A stretch of DNA of 64,000 nt from Allobosea sp. Root381. Its GTDB lineage: Bacteria; Pseudomonadota; Alphaproteobacteria; Rhizobiales; Beijerinckiaceae. The stretch is from the NCBI RefSeq assembly GCF_001429395.1, contig NZ_LMJT01000002.1, positions 62,001 to 126,000 on the forward strand, read 5' to 3'. The position numbers were made by a program, and so were the translations under genes. Below the pieces are notes generated by a model, which had not been told where the DNA came from, did not search any database, and worked only from the letters and a program-made list of their open reading frames with translations. Every line of letters starts with the position of its first letter. The stretch's first letter is position 1. Below are positions 1 through 9,026 of this stretch, one piece after another.

Positions 1-281
1 TGATCCCGATCGCGACGGTCGCGACCGCGCTCGGCTATGCGGCGATCACGATAGGCGGGCCGCGCCAGGCGACCTGGGGCATGCGCATGGCCGGCCTCAG
101 GGTCGAGACCGTGAATGGCGGCCGCCCCGACGGCCTGGCGGCGGCCGTGCATGCGCTGCTGTTCTACGTCGCCGCCGGCACGGTCGGCCTCTGGCTGCTC
201 GACATCCTCTGCGGCATCGTCCGCAGCGACCGTCGCCTCGGCCACGACATCCTCACCGGGCTCGTGGTGGTGCGCGCCTGA
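1..281 (+). CDS. RDD family membrane protein, C-terminal part (5' truncated by window edge)
   Basis: The reading frame is open from base 3 and ends with TGA at 279-281, so the start lies outside the window. The visible 92 residues carry a motif typical of the end of RDD domains (GGPRQATWGMRMAGLRV), then a hydrophobic stretch (about 22 residues, HALLFYVAAGTVGLWLLDIL) and a cytoplasmic-looking tail with RRLGHDILTG. RDD proteins are small multi-helix inner-membrane proteins of mostly unknown role, some proposed as ion exchangers. Only the last helix or two are seen, so function cannot be refined. In Rhizobiales an RDD gene often precedes bpt, which fits here. Confidence 0.8.
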   Translation, partial: IPIATVATALGYAAITIGGPRQATWGMRMAGLRVETVNGGRPDGLAAAVHALLFYVAAGTVGLWLLDILCGIVRSDRRLGHDILTGLVVVRA

Positions 282-418
282 AGGCGGCCGCCTCGGCCAT
301 TGCCTTCTTCCCTTGGCGATTTCCGGCTCGCCAAGGGCCGCGCGCCGCGCCGCGCCAGTTGCCTAGCAGATCGCTTTCTGGCTTTCTCTTCGCGAGCGAT
401 GCGAGACGGACGAAGGCC

Positions 419-769
419 ATGGCAGCCGAGCCGGATCAACCCGAGAGGATCGACTCGACATTCCGCAGCGGGTCGCTGACGGCGGTCGGCATCATTCTCG
501 GCTTCTCGCTGACCTTCCTCAGTCGCTGGGCCGCCAATCCGAATGAATGGAGCCGCATCGACATCGTCCCGCTGGCCCTGCTGGGCACCGGCATCGGCAT
601 ACAGCTCAAGGCGTTCTCCAACCTCATGAGCCGGCATTCGTTGCTCGCAAGCCATTACGACCGCACGCGACGGCTCTTCATGATCGGCCTCGTCGTGCTG
701 ACGCTCGGCATCGCGGCGGCGCTTGTGAACGATGTCCTCGGCCTCAGCCGGCAGAACATGTTCGGCTGA
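419..769 (+). CDS. Small hypothetical membrane protein (3 predicted helices)
   Basis: A 116-residue protein of unknown function. It has a charged N-terminus (about residues 1-18) followed by three hydrophobic segments near residues 20-38, 48-66 and 83-103. ATG 419 is preferred over an upstream TTG at 359 because the sequence before 419 reads like non-coding DNA and ACGAAGG lies just upstream as a weak Shine-Dalgarno. It sits between the RDD gene and bpt on the same strand. No family is recognised. The frame is supported by its clean hydrophobic pattern and by the absence of a competing gene on the other strand. Confidence 0.6.
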   Translation: MAAEPDQPERIDSTFRSGSLTAVGIILGFSLTFLSRWAANPNEWSRIDIVPLALLGTGIGIQLKAFSNLMSRHSLLASHYDRTRRLFMIGLVVLTLGIAAALVNDVLGLSRQNMFG

Positions 770-882
770 ACTCCGTCGCGCCTATGCCTCTTTCGACCCG
801 GCGCAAGCCGGCGCTCGGTGCTTGTTGCCAGAACGGCGAATGATACACTGTCCCGCCAAGCCCTGTCCGGAGCGAGCCTGAC

Positions 883-1629
883 GTGACGCGCCCGTTGCGG
901 GATGCCCCGCAATTCTATCTGACGTCCCCGACCGCGTGCCCCTACCTGCCCGGGCGCGAGGAACGCAAGGTCTTCACCCATCTCGTCGGCGCCAGAGCGC
1001 GCGACCTGAACGACGTACTCAGCCAGGGCGGCTTCCGGCGCTCGCAGAGCATCGCCTATCGGCCGGCCTGCGAGACCTGCCGGGCCTGCATCTCGGTCCG
1101 CGTCGTCGTCGACGATTTCCGGCCGTCGCGCGGCTTCAGGAAGGTGCTGTCGCACAACAGCGACCTGATCGGCGAGACGCTGCCGCCGCGGCCGCGATCC
1201 GAGCACTATTCGCTGTTCCGCTCCTATCTCGACGAACGCCACCCCGATGGCGGCATGGCGACGATGTCGGCGCTGGATTTCGCGATGATGATCGAGGACA
1301 GCCATGTCGAGACCTCGCTGATCGAGTACCGCCGGCGCGGGCCCGACAGCGCCTTCACCGGCCGCGGCCAGGGCGACCTCTTCGCCATGGCGCTGACCGA
1401 CACGCTCAGTGACGGTCTTTCGATGGTCTATTCGGTGTTCGATCCGGCGCTGGAGGCGCGCTCGCTCGGCACCTTCATGGTGCTCGACCATATCGAGCGG
1501 GCGCGGAAGCTGCGCCTGCCTTACGTCTATCTCGGCTACTGGGTCGAGGGCTCGCCCAAGATGGCCTACAAGGAGCGCTTCCTGCCGCAGGAGCGCCTGC
1601 TCTCCCACGGCTGGGAGCGCGTCGGCTAG
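883..1629 (+). CDS. bpt: Aspartate/glutamate leucyltransferase (leucyl-tRNA-protein transferase, Bpt)
   Basis: Bpt transfers leucine from Leu-tRNA to proteins with N-terminal Asp or Glu, making N-degrons that ClpS/ClpAP recognise in the cytoplasm. The 248-residue length is normal. The N-terminal ATE domain shows C-P-Y at residues 19-21 and the cysteine cluster [13 protein letters not shown] near residue 63. The C-terminal GNAT-like half shows [19 protein letters not shown] and [15 protein letters not shown]. It starts at GTG 883, since no in-frame ATG gives the full N-terminus. Older annotations call this family arginyl-tRNA-protein transferase; the bacterial branch with this architecture is Bpt. 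Confidence 0.93.
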   Translation: MTRPLRDAPQFYLTSPTACPYLPGREERKVFTHLVGARARDLNDVLSQGGFRRSQSIAYRPACETCRACISVRVVVDDFRPSRGFRKVLSHNSDLIGETLPPRPRSEHYSLFRSYLDERHPDGGMATMSALDFAMMIEDSHVETSLIEYRRRGPDSAFTGRGQGDLFAMALTDTLSDGLSMVYSVFDPALEARSLGTFMVLDHIERARKLRLPYVYLGYWVEGSPKMAYKERFLPQERLLSHGWERVG

Positions 1630-2071
1630 ACCGCACACGGCGATCAATCGAGCCCGAATCCCCGCGCCGTCATTCGGGGCGCAACCCCGGATCCGGCCTC
1701 TGGCCGGCCCAAGGACGGGCTCCGTGGAGACCCGGAACCAATCGGAGGCCATTGAGCTCTATGATGGATTCCGGACCGGTGCGCCGGCGCGGCTTGTCCG
1801 GAATGAGGACGAGGGTGATGGCAGGCAATCGGGGAGACTTGAGAAGCGCTCGATCCATTTGCGGCCAGTTCCCCGGGATCAGGGCGGGCGCTTTCAAACG
1901 GACTCCAAGCGACTGTTAACGCTGCCGGACCGGCGACCTCCGGTCCGTAACCGGCAACAGGTTTTGTTCATACCAATCCGTGAGAATGATTGCATGGCGG
2001 CAATGCCGTCCACATTGATCACGGCTTCGCGCAAGCCCGGCCAATGACGAGAGAGGCTTGAGAGGGGCGTC
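1630..2071. other. 442-bp intergenic region with degenerate palindromes, no gene seen
   Basis: I see no credible coding frame or RNA gene. The first part holds fragments of a family of short intergenic repeats: CATTCGGGGC...CCCCGGATCC near 1672-1693, and the inverted pair ATTCCGGAC (1768-1776) / GTCCGGAAT (1796-1804). Closer to the next gene is a 7-bp hairpin, GGACCGG (1927-1933) / CCGGTCC (1940-1946). The stretch after about 1900 is less GC-rich and probably holds the promoter of the DUF2336 genes, but no clear -35/-10 pair can be assigned. Confidence 0.5.
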
Positions 2072-3097
2072 ATGCTGCACTCATTGTTCAAACTCGCCGC
2101 GGAAACGTCCTCGGACGCAAGGCGGCGGCTGCTCCATGCCGTCACGGATCTGTTCTTCTACGATCCGGAGCCCACCGGTATGTCGAAGCATCATTACGGC
2201 GAGATCGCGCTGCGTGCGCTCCCACATCTCGATGCCGAGGCGCGCCAGGGTTATGCCGACGAGGTCGCGGCCGAGCCGAACCTGCCGCGCAGCGTCGCCA
2301 ACGCGCTGGCCGGCGACGCCGAGAGCACGGTCGCGCGCCTGGTGTTGCGGCTGTCGCCCGTCCTCACCGATCGCGACCTCGCCGCGATCGCGCTGAACCA
2401 GTCGCAGGACCATCTCTCCGCCATCGCCGAACGCGTCCGGATTTCGGAGAGCGTCACCGACATCCTGGTCGAGCGCGGCGACAACGGCGTGCTCAAGACC
2501 GTCGGCGGCAACGAGGGCGCCGAGTTCTCCGAGGAGGGCTTCGACCTCCTGCTGCAGCGCGGCCGCAAGGACACCGCGATTCCGCGGACCGTCGCCATCC
2601 GTTCCGATCTCAGCGAGGGCCGCGCCGAGCGCGTCATGCGCATGCTGGCCGAACTCGGTGCGGATGACGACCTCGAATTGCGGCCGGCCAACGAGGCGGC
2701 CTCCATCGCGCGGCTGGCCCGCAAGCAGCGGCTCGAGGTGAACCGCCTTGCAAAGGACATCAAGGAGAAGACCCGGGCGATCGACGACGTCCTGATCATG
2801 CTCGCCGAAGAGGATCGCGCCTACCATCTCGCCCAGATCATCGCGAAGGCCTCGAATATCGGCACCGAGCAGGCGCTGCGGGCGCTGCTGCGGCGCGATG
2901 TCAGCGGCATCGCCCTGGCCTGCCGCGCGCTGGACGTCGGCTTCCCGGCCTTCGCCGCGATCCTCGGCCTGCGCGCACGGCGCCTGATGTTCGCCGACAA
3001 GGATATCGAGGAGAATCTGCGCCACTATGCGCAGATCGACATGACGGCGGCCGAGCGCGGCATGCGCTTCATCCGCATGAAGGCCAAGGTCGCCTGA
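2072..3097 (+). CDS. DUF2336 domain protein, copy 1
   Basis: A 341-residue, soluble, largely helical protein of the DUF2336 family, which is common in Alphaproteobacteria and uncharacterised. Its alternating short helices resemble HEAT-type repeats. Recognisable stretches are SSDARRRLLHAVTDLF near the start, VARLVLRLSPVLTDRDLAAIA around residues 90-110, ITDILVERGD-like text near 130, and RAERGMRFIRMKAK at the end. ATG 2072 has purine-rich GAGAGG and AGAGGGG upstream. The next gene is a gap-free paralogue of exactly the same length. Function is unknown; a scaffold role would be inference from the fold type only. Confidence 0.85.
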   Translation: MLHSLFKLAAETSSDARRRLLHAVTDLFFYDPEPTGMSKHHYGEIALRALPHLDAEARQGYADEVAAEPNLPRSVANALAGDAESTVARLVLRLSPVLTDRDLAAIALNQSQDHLSAIAERVRISESVTDILVERGDNGVLKTVGGNEGAEFSEEGFDLLLQRGRKDTAIPRTVAIRSDLSEGRAERVMRMLAELGADDDLELRPANEAASIARLARKQRLEVNRLAKDIKEKTRAIDDVLIMLAEEDRAYHLAQIIAKASNIGTEQALRALLRRDVSGIALACRALDVGFPAFAAILGLRARRLMFADKDIEENLRHYAQIDMTAAERGMRFIRMKAKVA

Positions 3098-3224
3098 AGC
3101 GGGCGGCTGCGCCCAGACACCACAACGCCATGCGCCTGACGATCGGTTTCGGAGAGCATCCGCACCATCAAGGCCCGGGCAAGCCCCATCCCCTACCGCT
3201 GTGCCCAACCGCCTGGAACGCCTG

Positions 3225-4250
3225 ATGTTCAGCTCTTTGACCCGGATGCCTGCGGATATGTCGTCGGATTCGCGCCGGCAGCTTCTCAACGCCGTCACCG
3301 ACCTGTTCCTGCTCGACGAAGCGCCGAGCGATGCGTCGCAGGCGCATTACGGCGATATCGCGCTGCGTTCCCTGCCCAATCTCGAGGCAGCCGACCGCAA
3401 GGACTATGCCGACCGGGTCGCGACCACGCCGGCGCTGCCGCGCGAAGTCGCCGTCAGCCTGGCCTCGGACGCCGACTCCGATGTCGCACGGCTCGTTCTT
3501 AAGCTCTCGCCGGTGCTCACCGACACCGATCTCGCAGCCATCGCGGTCAGCCAGTCGCAACGCCATCTCGCGGCCATCGCGGAGCGCGCGCGGCTGTCCG
3601 AGATCGTCACGGATATTCTGGTCGAGCGCGGCGATCGCGAGGTCCTGCACACTGTCAGCGCCAATGACGGCGCCACCCTGTCCGAAAAGGGCTTCGACCG
3701 GCTGATCGAGCGGGGCGGAAACGACAGTGGCATCGGCCTCGCGCTCTCGGCACGCGCCGATCTGACACCGGCCCGGGCGGAGCGCGTGATGCGCATCGTC
3801 GAGCAGCTCAGCGACGAGGGCGGGCTCTGGTCCAAGGCCGGCAGCGAGGCCGTGACGCTGGCCCGGCAGGCGCGCCATCAGCGGCTGGAGGTCAAGCTGC
3901 TCCTGGCGGAGCTCGCCGCCGGGACACGGGAGCTGGACGAGATCGTCACGATGCTTGCCGAAGAGGACCGCGCCTTCCATCTGGCGCAGGTCATCGCGCA
4001 GGCGGCCGATCTCGGCACGGACCAGGCGCTGCGGGTGCTGATGCAGCGCGACGCCAGCGGCATCGCCGTGGCCTGCCGGGCGCTCGGCATCGGCAGCGCT
4101 GCCTTCGAGGCCGTGCTGACGCTGCGCGCCAGGCGCATGCTCTTCGCCAAGGAGGCCACCAAGGACGATCTGCGCAACTACGCGGCGCTCGACCCGGCCA
4201 TGGCAGAGCGCACGATGCGCTTCCTTAAGGTCAAGTCCAGGCTCGCCTGA
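3225..4250 (+). CDS. DUF2336 domain protein, copy 2 (tandem paralogue)
   Basis: This is also 341 residues and aligns to copy 1 without gaps from the first residue (MFSSLTRMPADMSSDSRRQ against MLHSLFKLAAETSSDARRR) to the last (MRFLKVKSRLA against MRFIRMKAKVA). That alignment decides the start: ATG 3225 rather than the in-frame GTG at 3201. By eye more than half of the positions are identical, with strong conservation in ARLVLKLSPVLTD, TDILVERGD and MLAEEDRAFHLAQ. The 127-bp gap after copy 1 has no terminator, so co-transcription is plausible. The duplication is old enough for much divergence yet kept its length, which suggests both copies are functional. Confidence 0.85.
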   Translation: MFSSLTRMPADMSSDSRRQLLNAVTDLFLLDEAPSDASQAHYGDIALRSLPNLEAADRKDYADRVATTPALPREVAVSLASDADSDVARLVLKLSPVLTDTDLAAIAVSQSQRHLAAIAERARLSEIVTDILVERGDREVLHTVSANDGATLSEKGFDRLIERGGNDSGIGLALSARADLTPARAERVMRIVEQLSDEGGLWSKAGSEAVTLARQARHQRLEVKLLLAELAAGTRELDEIVTMLAEEDRAFHLAQVIAQAADLGTDQALRVLMQRDASGIAVACRALGIGSAAFEAVLTLRARRMLFAKEATKDDLRNYAALDPAMAERTMRFLKVKSRLA

Positions 4251-4342
4251 GGACCCGACCCGCCACAAATCCGCGACATTCGCTCGCCCTGATGCTAGGC
4301 TGGCGGCGACGGCGGCACGTGCTTGATCGGCACGCGCCCGCG

Positions 4343-4966
4343 ATGAGGATGGCTATCGACGTGAGATTCCCGCTTCTTTCCGGTGCTCTCTGCGCGGCTA
4401 CTCTGTATGCCGGCGACGCGCGCGCCCAGGCCTTCCTGCCCTTCACCGGCTTCGGGACACTGCCTTCCTTCGCCTGGGCCGAGCCGACGCTTTCGCCCGG
4501 CGGGGTCAAGTGGGAAGGCTCCTATGCCCGGATCTCCACGGGCTTCCAGGTATCCAGCTCCAGGAACATGCGTACCAGCGCCGGCCCGACCTTCGGGCTG
4601 GAGGCCGGGACGATGCGCCAGGAGGGCAACTTCGTCTATGGCGTCGTCGGCGCGCTCGAATATGCGCCCGGCATGGGCGGCTACGGCACGCCGGGCTTCG
4701 GTCAGATGGCCTATACGCGCGACTTCGCCGGCGCCTTCCAGATCAAGGCCGGCGTGCTCGTGACGCCGGACGTGCTGGTCTATGGCAAGGTCGGCATGGT
4801 CGCGGCCAACGAAACCTGGCGCTTCGGTGCCTCGCCCTGGTCGCGCCCGTTCTCGCGCAGCGACATCCGTGTCCGCCCAGAAGCGCGGGCGGGCGTCGAA
4901 TGGGCGGTGACCAACAATCTGACGCTCGGGATGGAAGTCGGCTTCGCCGGCGAGCCGATCCGCTGA
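4343..4966 (+). CDS. Outer-membrane beta-barrel protein (Omp25/31-like)
   Basis: A 207-residue precursor with a signal peptide: positively charged start, hydrophobic core LLSGALCAATLYAG and an A-x-A type site (GDARAQA, cleavage near residue 30). The mature part alternates Gly, aromatic and polar residues as in small 8-stranded barrels. It includes FVYGVVGALEYAPG, AGAFQIKAGVLVTPDVLVYGKVG and a C-terminal NNLTLGMEVGFAG. ATG 4343 is chosen because it puts the signal peptide at the start; an upstream ATG at 4292 would add an Arg-rich non-signal segment. The last residues lack the usual terminal Phe. The role is inferred only from architecture. Confidence 0.7.
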   Translation: MRMAIDVRFPLLSGALCAATLYAGDARAQAFLPFTGFGTLPSFAWAEPTLSPGGVKWEGSYARISTGFQVSSSRNMRTSAGPTFGLEAGTMRQEGNFVYGVVGALEYAPGMGGYGTPGFGQMAYTRDFAGAFQIKAGVLVTPDVLVYGKVGMVAANETWRFGASPWSRPFSRSDIRVRPEARAGVEWAVTNNLTLGMEVGFAGEPIR

Positions 4967-4979
4967 GAGCCTGATTCAA

Positions 4980-5007
4980 GCGGCTGCGGAACTGATTCCG
5001 CAACCGC
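4980..5007. terminator. Hairpin between convergent genes, possible bidirectional terminator
   Basis: Inverted repeat TGCGGAA (4985-4991) / TTCCGCA (4996-5002) with a CTGA loop, extended by GCGG (4980-4983) / CCGC (5004-5007). It lies between the ends of the barrel gene and parC. There is no clean T-run on either side, so termination activity is uncertain. Confidence 0.4.
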
Positions 5008-5055
5008 GTATAAACTTCTGATAAACCAAGATATTTCCTGGAAGAGCTCCGCGCC

Positions 5056-7302
5056 CTACCCGCCGAACCTGTTGTTCTTCGGGAAGCCCTTGGGCGGCAG
5101 GCGGCCGGCTTCGCCGCGATGGCCGAGCCACTCCATCAGTTCGCCCTGGGCGACCGTCCAGGTGCGGCCGGAGGTATCGAGCCAGGTCAGGCCGTCGGCG
5201 AGCTTGAAGGTCTTGGCGTCGGAGACGCTGCCGTCCTTGTAGCGCTGCAGGCGCACGCCCTTGCCGCGGCCCATCTCGGCCACTTCCGAGATCGGGAAGC
5301 AATTGAGCTTGCGGTTCTGGCCGATGATCGCGACGTGGTCGCCCTCGGCCGGCGCCGCCAGCAAGGCCTCGACCGGGGCCGTCACGTTCAGCACCTGGCG
5401 GCCCTTGCGGGTGTTGGCGACAACATCGTCGCTCGGTGCGACGAAGCCGCGCCCGTCGCTCGTCACCATCAGCAGCTTGCTGCCGGGCTTGTAGGCGAAG
5501 GCCGAGACGATCTCGGAGGTCTCCTCCAGCTCGATCATCAGCCGGATCGGATCGCCGAAGCCGCGGCCGCCCGGGAGCTTCGAAGCCTCCAGCGTGAAGA
5601 CCTTGCCGTTCGAGGCCAGCACCAGGACCTTGGCGGTGGTCTCGGTGAAGAACGCCGTCTTCAGCGAGTCGTCGCCCTTGAAGGTCAGCGAGGACTGGTC
5701 CTGGACATGGCCCTTGAGCGCCCTGATCCAGCCCTTCTTCGAAATGACCACCGTGACCGGCTCGCGCTCGACCATCGCCTGCGTCAGGTCGATATCGGTG
5801 GTGTCGGGCATGTCGGCGAAGCCGGTGCGACGCTTGCCGATCGCGGTATCGGGGCCGAAGAGCTTCTTCACCTCGCGGATGTCGTGCTGGATCAGCTTCC
5901 ACTGCACCGGTTCGGACGCCAGCAGTTCCTCGATCTGGCCCTTTTCCGTGGTCAGCTCGTCGAGCTCGGTCTTGAGCTGCATCTCCTCGAGCTTGCGCAG
6001 CGCGCGCAGGCGGGTGTCGAGGATGGCGTTGGCCTGGATCTCGCTCAGCTCGAAGACGCGCATCAGCTCGATCTTCGGCTCGTCCTCCTCGCGGATGATC
6101 TTGATGACGCGATCGAGGTAGAGATAGACGATCAGCAGGCCGCGCAGGATCTCGAGCCGCTTCTCGATCTGGCCGAGCCGGAAGCGCGAGCGGCGCAGAA
6201 GCACCTCGCGGCGATGATCGAGCCAGGCGCGAAGCGCCTCGTTCAGGCCGAGCACGCGCGGCACGAGGCCGCCGGTCAGCACGTTCATGTTCATCGAGAT
6301 GCGCGATTCCAGCTCGGTCAGCCGGAACAGCGACTCCATCATCAGCGCCGGGTCGACGTTGCGGGCGCGCGGCTCGATGACGATGCGGATGTCCTCGGCC
6401 GACTCGTCGCGGATGTCGGCGACCAGCGGCAACTTCTTCTCGTTGAGGAGTTCGGCGATCTTCTCGATCAGCCGCCCCTTCTGGACCATGTAGGGGATTT
6501 CGGTGACGACGACCTGCCAGGTGCCGCGCCCGAGATCCTCCGCGGCCCAGCGCGCGCGGGTGCGGAAGGCGCCGCGGCCGGTGCGGTAGGTCTCGGCCAT
6601 CGAGGCCCGGCTCTCGACGATAATGCCGCCGGTCGGGAAATCCGGGCCCTGGACGAAGGTCATCAGCTGCTCGGAGGGCGTCTCCGGGTGCTGGATCAGG
6701 TAGAGCGCCGCGTCGCAGAGTTCGGCCGCGTTGTGCGGGGGGATCGAGGTCGCCATGCCGACCGCGATGCCCTGCGAGCCGTTGGCGAGCAGGTTCGGGA
6801 AGGCGGCCGGGAGCACGATCGGCTCCTCGTCCTCGCCATTATAGGTCTCGCGGAAATCGACCGCGTCCTCGTCGATGCCGTCGAGCAAGAGGCGCGCGAC
6901 CTCGGTCATGCGCGCTTCGGTGTAGCGGTAGGCGGCCGCGTTATCGCCGTCGATATTGCCGAAATTGCCCTGCCCGTCGACGAGCGGATAGCGTTGGGCG
7001 AAATCCTGCGCGAGCCGCACCAGCGCGTCGTAGACCGACTGGTCGCCATGCGGGTGGAACTTGCCGATGACGTCGCCGACGATGCGGGCGCATTTCTTGT
7101 GAACCTGGCCCGGATCGAGCCTGAGCAGCCGCATCGCATGGAGGATGCGGCGGTGGACGGGCTTCAGCCCGTCGCGCGCATCCGGCAGGGCGCGATGCAT
7201 GATGGTGGACAGCGCATAGGCGAGGTAGCGCTCCTCGAGCGCCGACTTCAGGTCGATGCGCTCGGATTCGTCCTCCGGCGGCGGATCGACCGGCTTTCCC
7301 AT
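5056..7302 (-). CDS. parC: DNA topoisomerase IV subunit A
   Basis: ParC forms the DNA-breaking subunit of topoisomerase IV with ParE and decatenates daughter chromosomes. The 748 residues include the winged-helix/tower region with [16 protein letters not shown] (39-54), the [12 protein letters not shown] segment (82-93) and the catalytic tyrosine in YRYTEARMT (Tyr127). A C-terminal beta-pinwheel with several GxxxR/K-type blades follows. The length and the shortened C-terminal domain favour ParC over GyrA. At the position matching E. coli ParC Ser80 this protein has Gln88, and Asp92 matches Glu84. The gene converges on the barrel gene and diverges from the DUF1003 gene. Confidence 0.93.
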   Translation of the reverse strand: MGKPVDPPPEDESERIDLKSALEERYLAYALSTIMHRALPDARDGLKPVHRRILHAMRLLRLDPGQVHKKCARIVGDVIGKFHPHGDQSVYDALVRLAQDFAQRYPLVDGQGNFGNIDGDNAAAYRYTEARMTEVARLLLDGIDEDAVDFRETYNGEDEEPIVLPAAFPNLLANGSQGIAVGMATSIPPHNAAELCDAALYLIQHPETPSEQLMTFVQGPDFPTGGIIVESRASMAETYRTGRGAFRTRARWAAEDLGRGTWQVVVTEIPYMVQKGRLIEKIAELLNEKKLPLVADIRDESAEDIRIVIEPRARNVDPALMMESLFRLTELESRISMNMNVLTGGLVPRVLGLNEALRAWLDHRREVLLRRSRFRLGQIEKRLEILRGLLIVYLYLDRVIKIIREEDEPKIELMRVFELSEIQANAILDTRLRALRKLEEMQLKTELDELTTEKGQIEELLASEPVQWKLIQHDIREVKKLFGPDTAIGKRRTGFADMPDTTDIDLTQAMVEREPVTVVISKKGWIRALKGHVQDQSSLTFKGDDSLKTAFFTETTAKVLVLASNGKVFTLEASKLPGGRGFGDPIRLMIELEETSEIVSAFAYKPGSKLLMVTSDGRGFVAPSDDVVANTRKGRQVLNVTAPVEALLAAPAEGDHVAIIGQNRKLNCFPISEVAEMGRGKGVRLQRYKDGSVSDAKTFKLADGLTWLDTSGRTWTVAQGELMEWLGHRGEAGRLPPKGFPKNNRFGG

Positions 7303-7518
7303 GGCTCGCTCACCTCTGCTGCGATTGCTGCCGCGCCTCTATCGCACGCCGCGAATCGCCGGGCTAGACCAACGCCCGTAATGTACCGATCTATCCCCTT
7401 GTTTGGGCATCGGATTCGCCTGAAAACTGCATACCACTTTCCGGCTCCGTGCACCGGAAGATGGCGGGCGAGGTTCAGGCGCGCGATCGCCCGGCGCGCG
7501 GTCGGGAGGGAGAGCGGC

Positions 7519-8310
7519 ATGACGGGCCATGACCACAGCACCGATCACGGCGTCTGCGCCCTGACCGGAAAGCCCCTGCCCCGGCGCGAGCTGGTGCACC
7601 TCGATGCTCTGCGCCCGGCGCTGGCGGACGCGATCCGGCAGGACCATCCCGAGCTTCCGCCGCACGCCCTCGTCGCGCTCGACCAGATCGCCCAGTACCG
7701 CCTGCGCTATGTCAACGCGCTGCTCCAGAGCGAGCGCGGCGAGCTCGGCGCGCTCGACCGCGAGGTGGCGGAGAGCCTCGCCCGCTCGGAGCTGATCACC
7801 AGCAACACCGACGACGAGATGGACCGGGAGCGAACCTTCGGACAGCGGCTCGCCGACCATGTTGCGACCTTCGGCGGCAGCTGGGCCTTCCTGATCTCCT
7901 TCGGCCTGATCATCGTCGTCTGGATGACGATCAACCAGATCGGCGCTACCGGCTTCGACCCCTACCCCTTCATCCTGCTGAACCTCGCCCTCTCCTGCCT
8001 CGCCGCCGTCCAGGCGCCGGTGATCATGATGAGCCAGCAGCGGCAGGAGGCGAAGGACCGAGCCCGCTCCCGCAACGACTATCAGGTGAACCTCAAGGCG
8101 GAGCTCGAGATCCGGCACCTGCACGAGAAGATGGACCACCTCGTCAACCGGCAATGGCAGCGGCTGGCCGAAATCCAGGAGGTTCAGATCGAGCTGTTGC
8201 AGGAGCTGCGCAGCGCTCAGGCCTCTTCCGACGGCGTCGCGCGGGCCGCCAACTCGACCAGCCGGGCCCGCTCCGAGGGTTCGGACAGTCCGCGCGGCTC
8301 GAAGACGTGA
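7519..8310 (+). CDS. DUF1003 domain membrane protein
   Basis: A 263-residue protein of the DUF1003 family, of unknown function. The N-terminus has CALTGKPLPRRELV, typical of this family, then a soluble helical part. Two membrane helices follow near residues 121-140 (WAFLISFGLIIVVWMTI) and 149-172, then the conserved polar helix HLHEKMDHLVNRQWQRLAEI. ATG 7519 has a strong GGGAGGGA Shine-Dalgarno a few bases upstream. The same frame stays open far upstream opposite parC, but that part is antisense. About the last 31 codons overlap the 3' end of recO on the other strand and look low-complexity (Ser/Arg/Ala). Confidence 0.85.
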   Translation: MTGHDHSTDHGVCALTGKPLPRRELVHLDALRPALADAIRQDHPELPPHALVALDQIAQYRLRYVNALLQSERGELGALDREVAESLARSELITSNTDDEMDRERTFGQRLADHVATFGGSWAFLISFGLIIVVWMTINQIGATGFDPYPFILLNLALSCLAAVQAPVIMMSQQRQEAKDRARSRNDYQVNLKAELEIRHLHEKMDHLVNRQWQRLAEIQEVQIELLQELRSAQASSDGVARAANSTSRARSEGSDSPRGSKT

Positions 8311-8960
8311 CGGCGCAGGAAATGGCCGGTCAGCGCGAAGCCGGCGAGGAGATCGGCCGCGGTCGGCCGGCGCGCGCCCTGCCCCTCGCTCAGGAAGGGC
8401 GGCAGCGCCAATAGCCGGTCGCGCCAGGGCTCGGCCGCCTTACGGCCCACCGCCTTGCCGGATTTCGGCGAGACATGGGTCAGTTCGTCGGGCGAGCCGG
8501 TGACCGCGCAGCGGGTGAGATCGAGCCCGAAGCCGAGCTCGCCCAGCATCGCGACCTCGAAGCGTATCACCAGTGCCGGCGCCAGCGCAGGCTCGTCGAT
8601 ATGCTCGATCAGCACGGCAAACGCCTCATGCAGGCCGGGATGCGGGTCGCGCTCCGGCAGCAGCCGCAGCAGGGCCGAAACGGTTGCCAAGCCGTAGAGC
8701 GCGAAGGGCGAGGCGATCAGCCGCGCGGCATGGGAGGCGAGCAGTTCGATGCGAAACGCGCCCAGATGCTCTTCCAACCGGGCGTTCCAGTGCACGGCGA
8801 CCAGATTCCCCGGCTGCAGCACCGGCTGGCTCCGCAACGAGCGACCACCGCGAACGAGACCGAGGTGGCGCCCATGCGCGCGCGTCATCACCTCCAGCAC
8901 CACGGCGCTCTCGCCCTGAGGCCGGGCGCCGATAACAAAACCCTCGTCGCGCCATTCCAT
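8217..8960 (-). CDS. recO: DNA repair protein RecO
   Basis: RecO helps load RecA on SSB-coated single strands with RecR/RecF and anneals DNA. This 247-residue protein starts with the OB-fold sequence MEWRDEGFVIGARPQGESAVVLEV, normal for alphaproteobacterial RecO. It continues with HGRHLGLVRGGRS and the helical C-terminal half (FEVAMLGELGFGLDLTRCAVTG). No four-cysteine zinc site is present, as is usual in this group. Its 3' end overlaps the DUF1003 gene by 94 bp tail-to-tail. recO commonly follows era in Rhizobiales; here era is about 11 kb away on the other strand. Confidence 0.92.
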   Translation of the reverse strand: MEWRDEGFVIGARPQGESAVVLEVMTRAHGRHLGLVRGGRSLRSQPVLQPGNLVAVHWNARLEEHLGAFRIELLASHAARLIASPFALYGLATVSALLRLLPERDPHPGLHEAFAVLIEHIDEPALAPALVIRFEVAMLGELGFGLDLTRCAVTGSPDELTHVSPKSGKAVGRKAAEPWRDRLLALPPFLSEGQGARRPTAADLLAGFALTGHFLRRHVFEPRGLSEPSERARLVELAARATPSEEA

Positions 8961-9026
8961 CGCTCGGGCTTATCGCGTCGCAGGGCGCGGTTCCAGCGCC
9001 ACGCCGCTTCGGGCTAAGGTAACCGC

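Noticed and set aside
5119..7518. Very long open frame on the plus strand running into the DUF1003 gene
   Set aside because: It is antisense to parC, with Asp/Arg/Leu/Gly-rich text typical of the shadow of a GC-rich gene. Only the part from ATG 7519, with a strong Shine-Dalgarno, looks like a protein.
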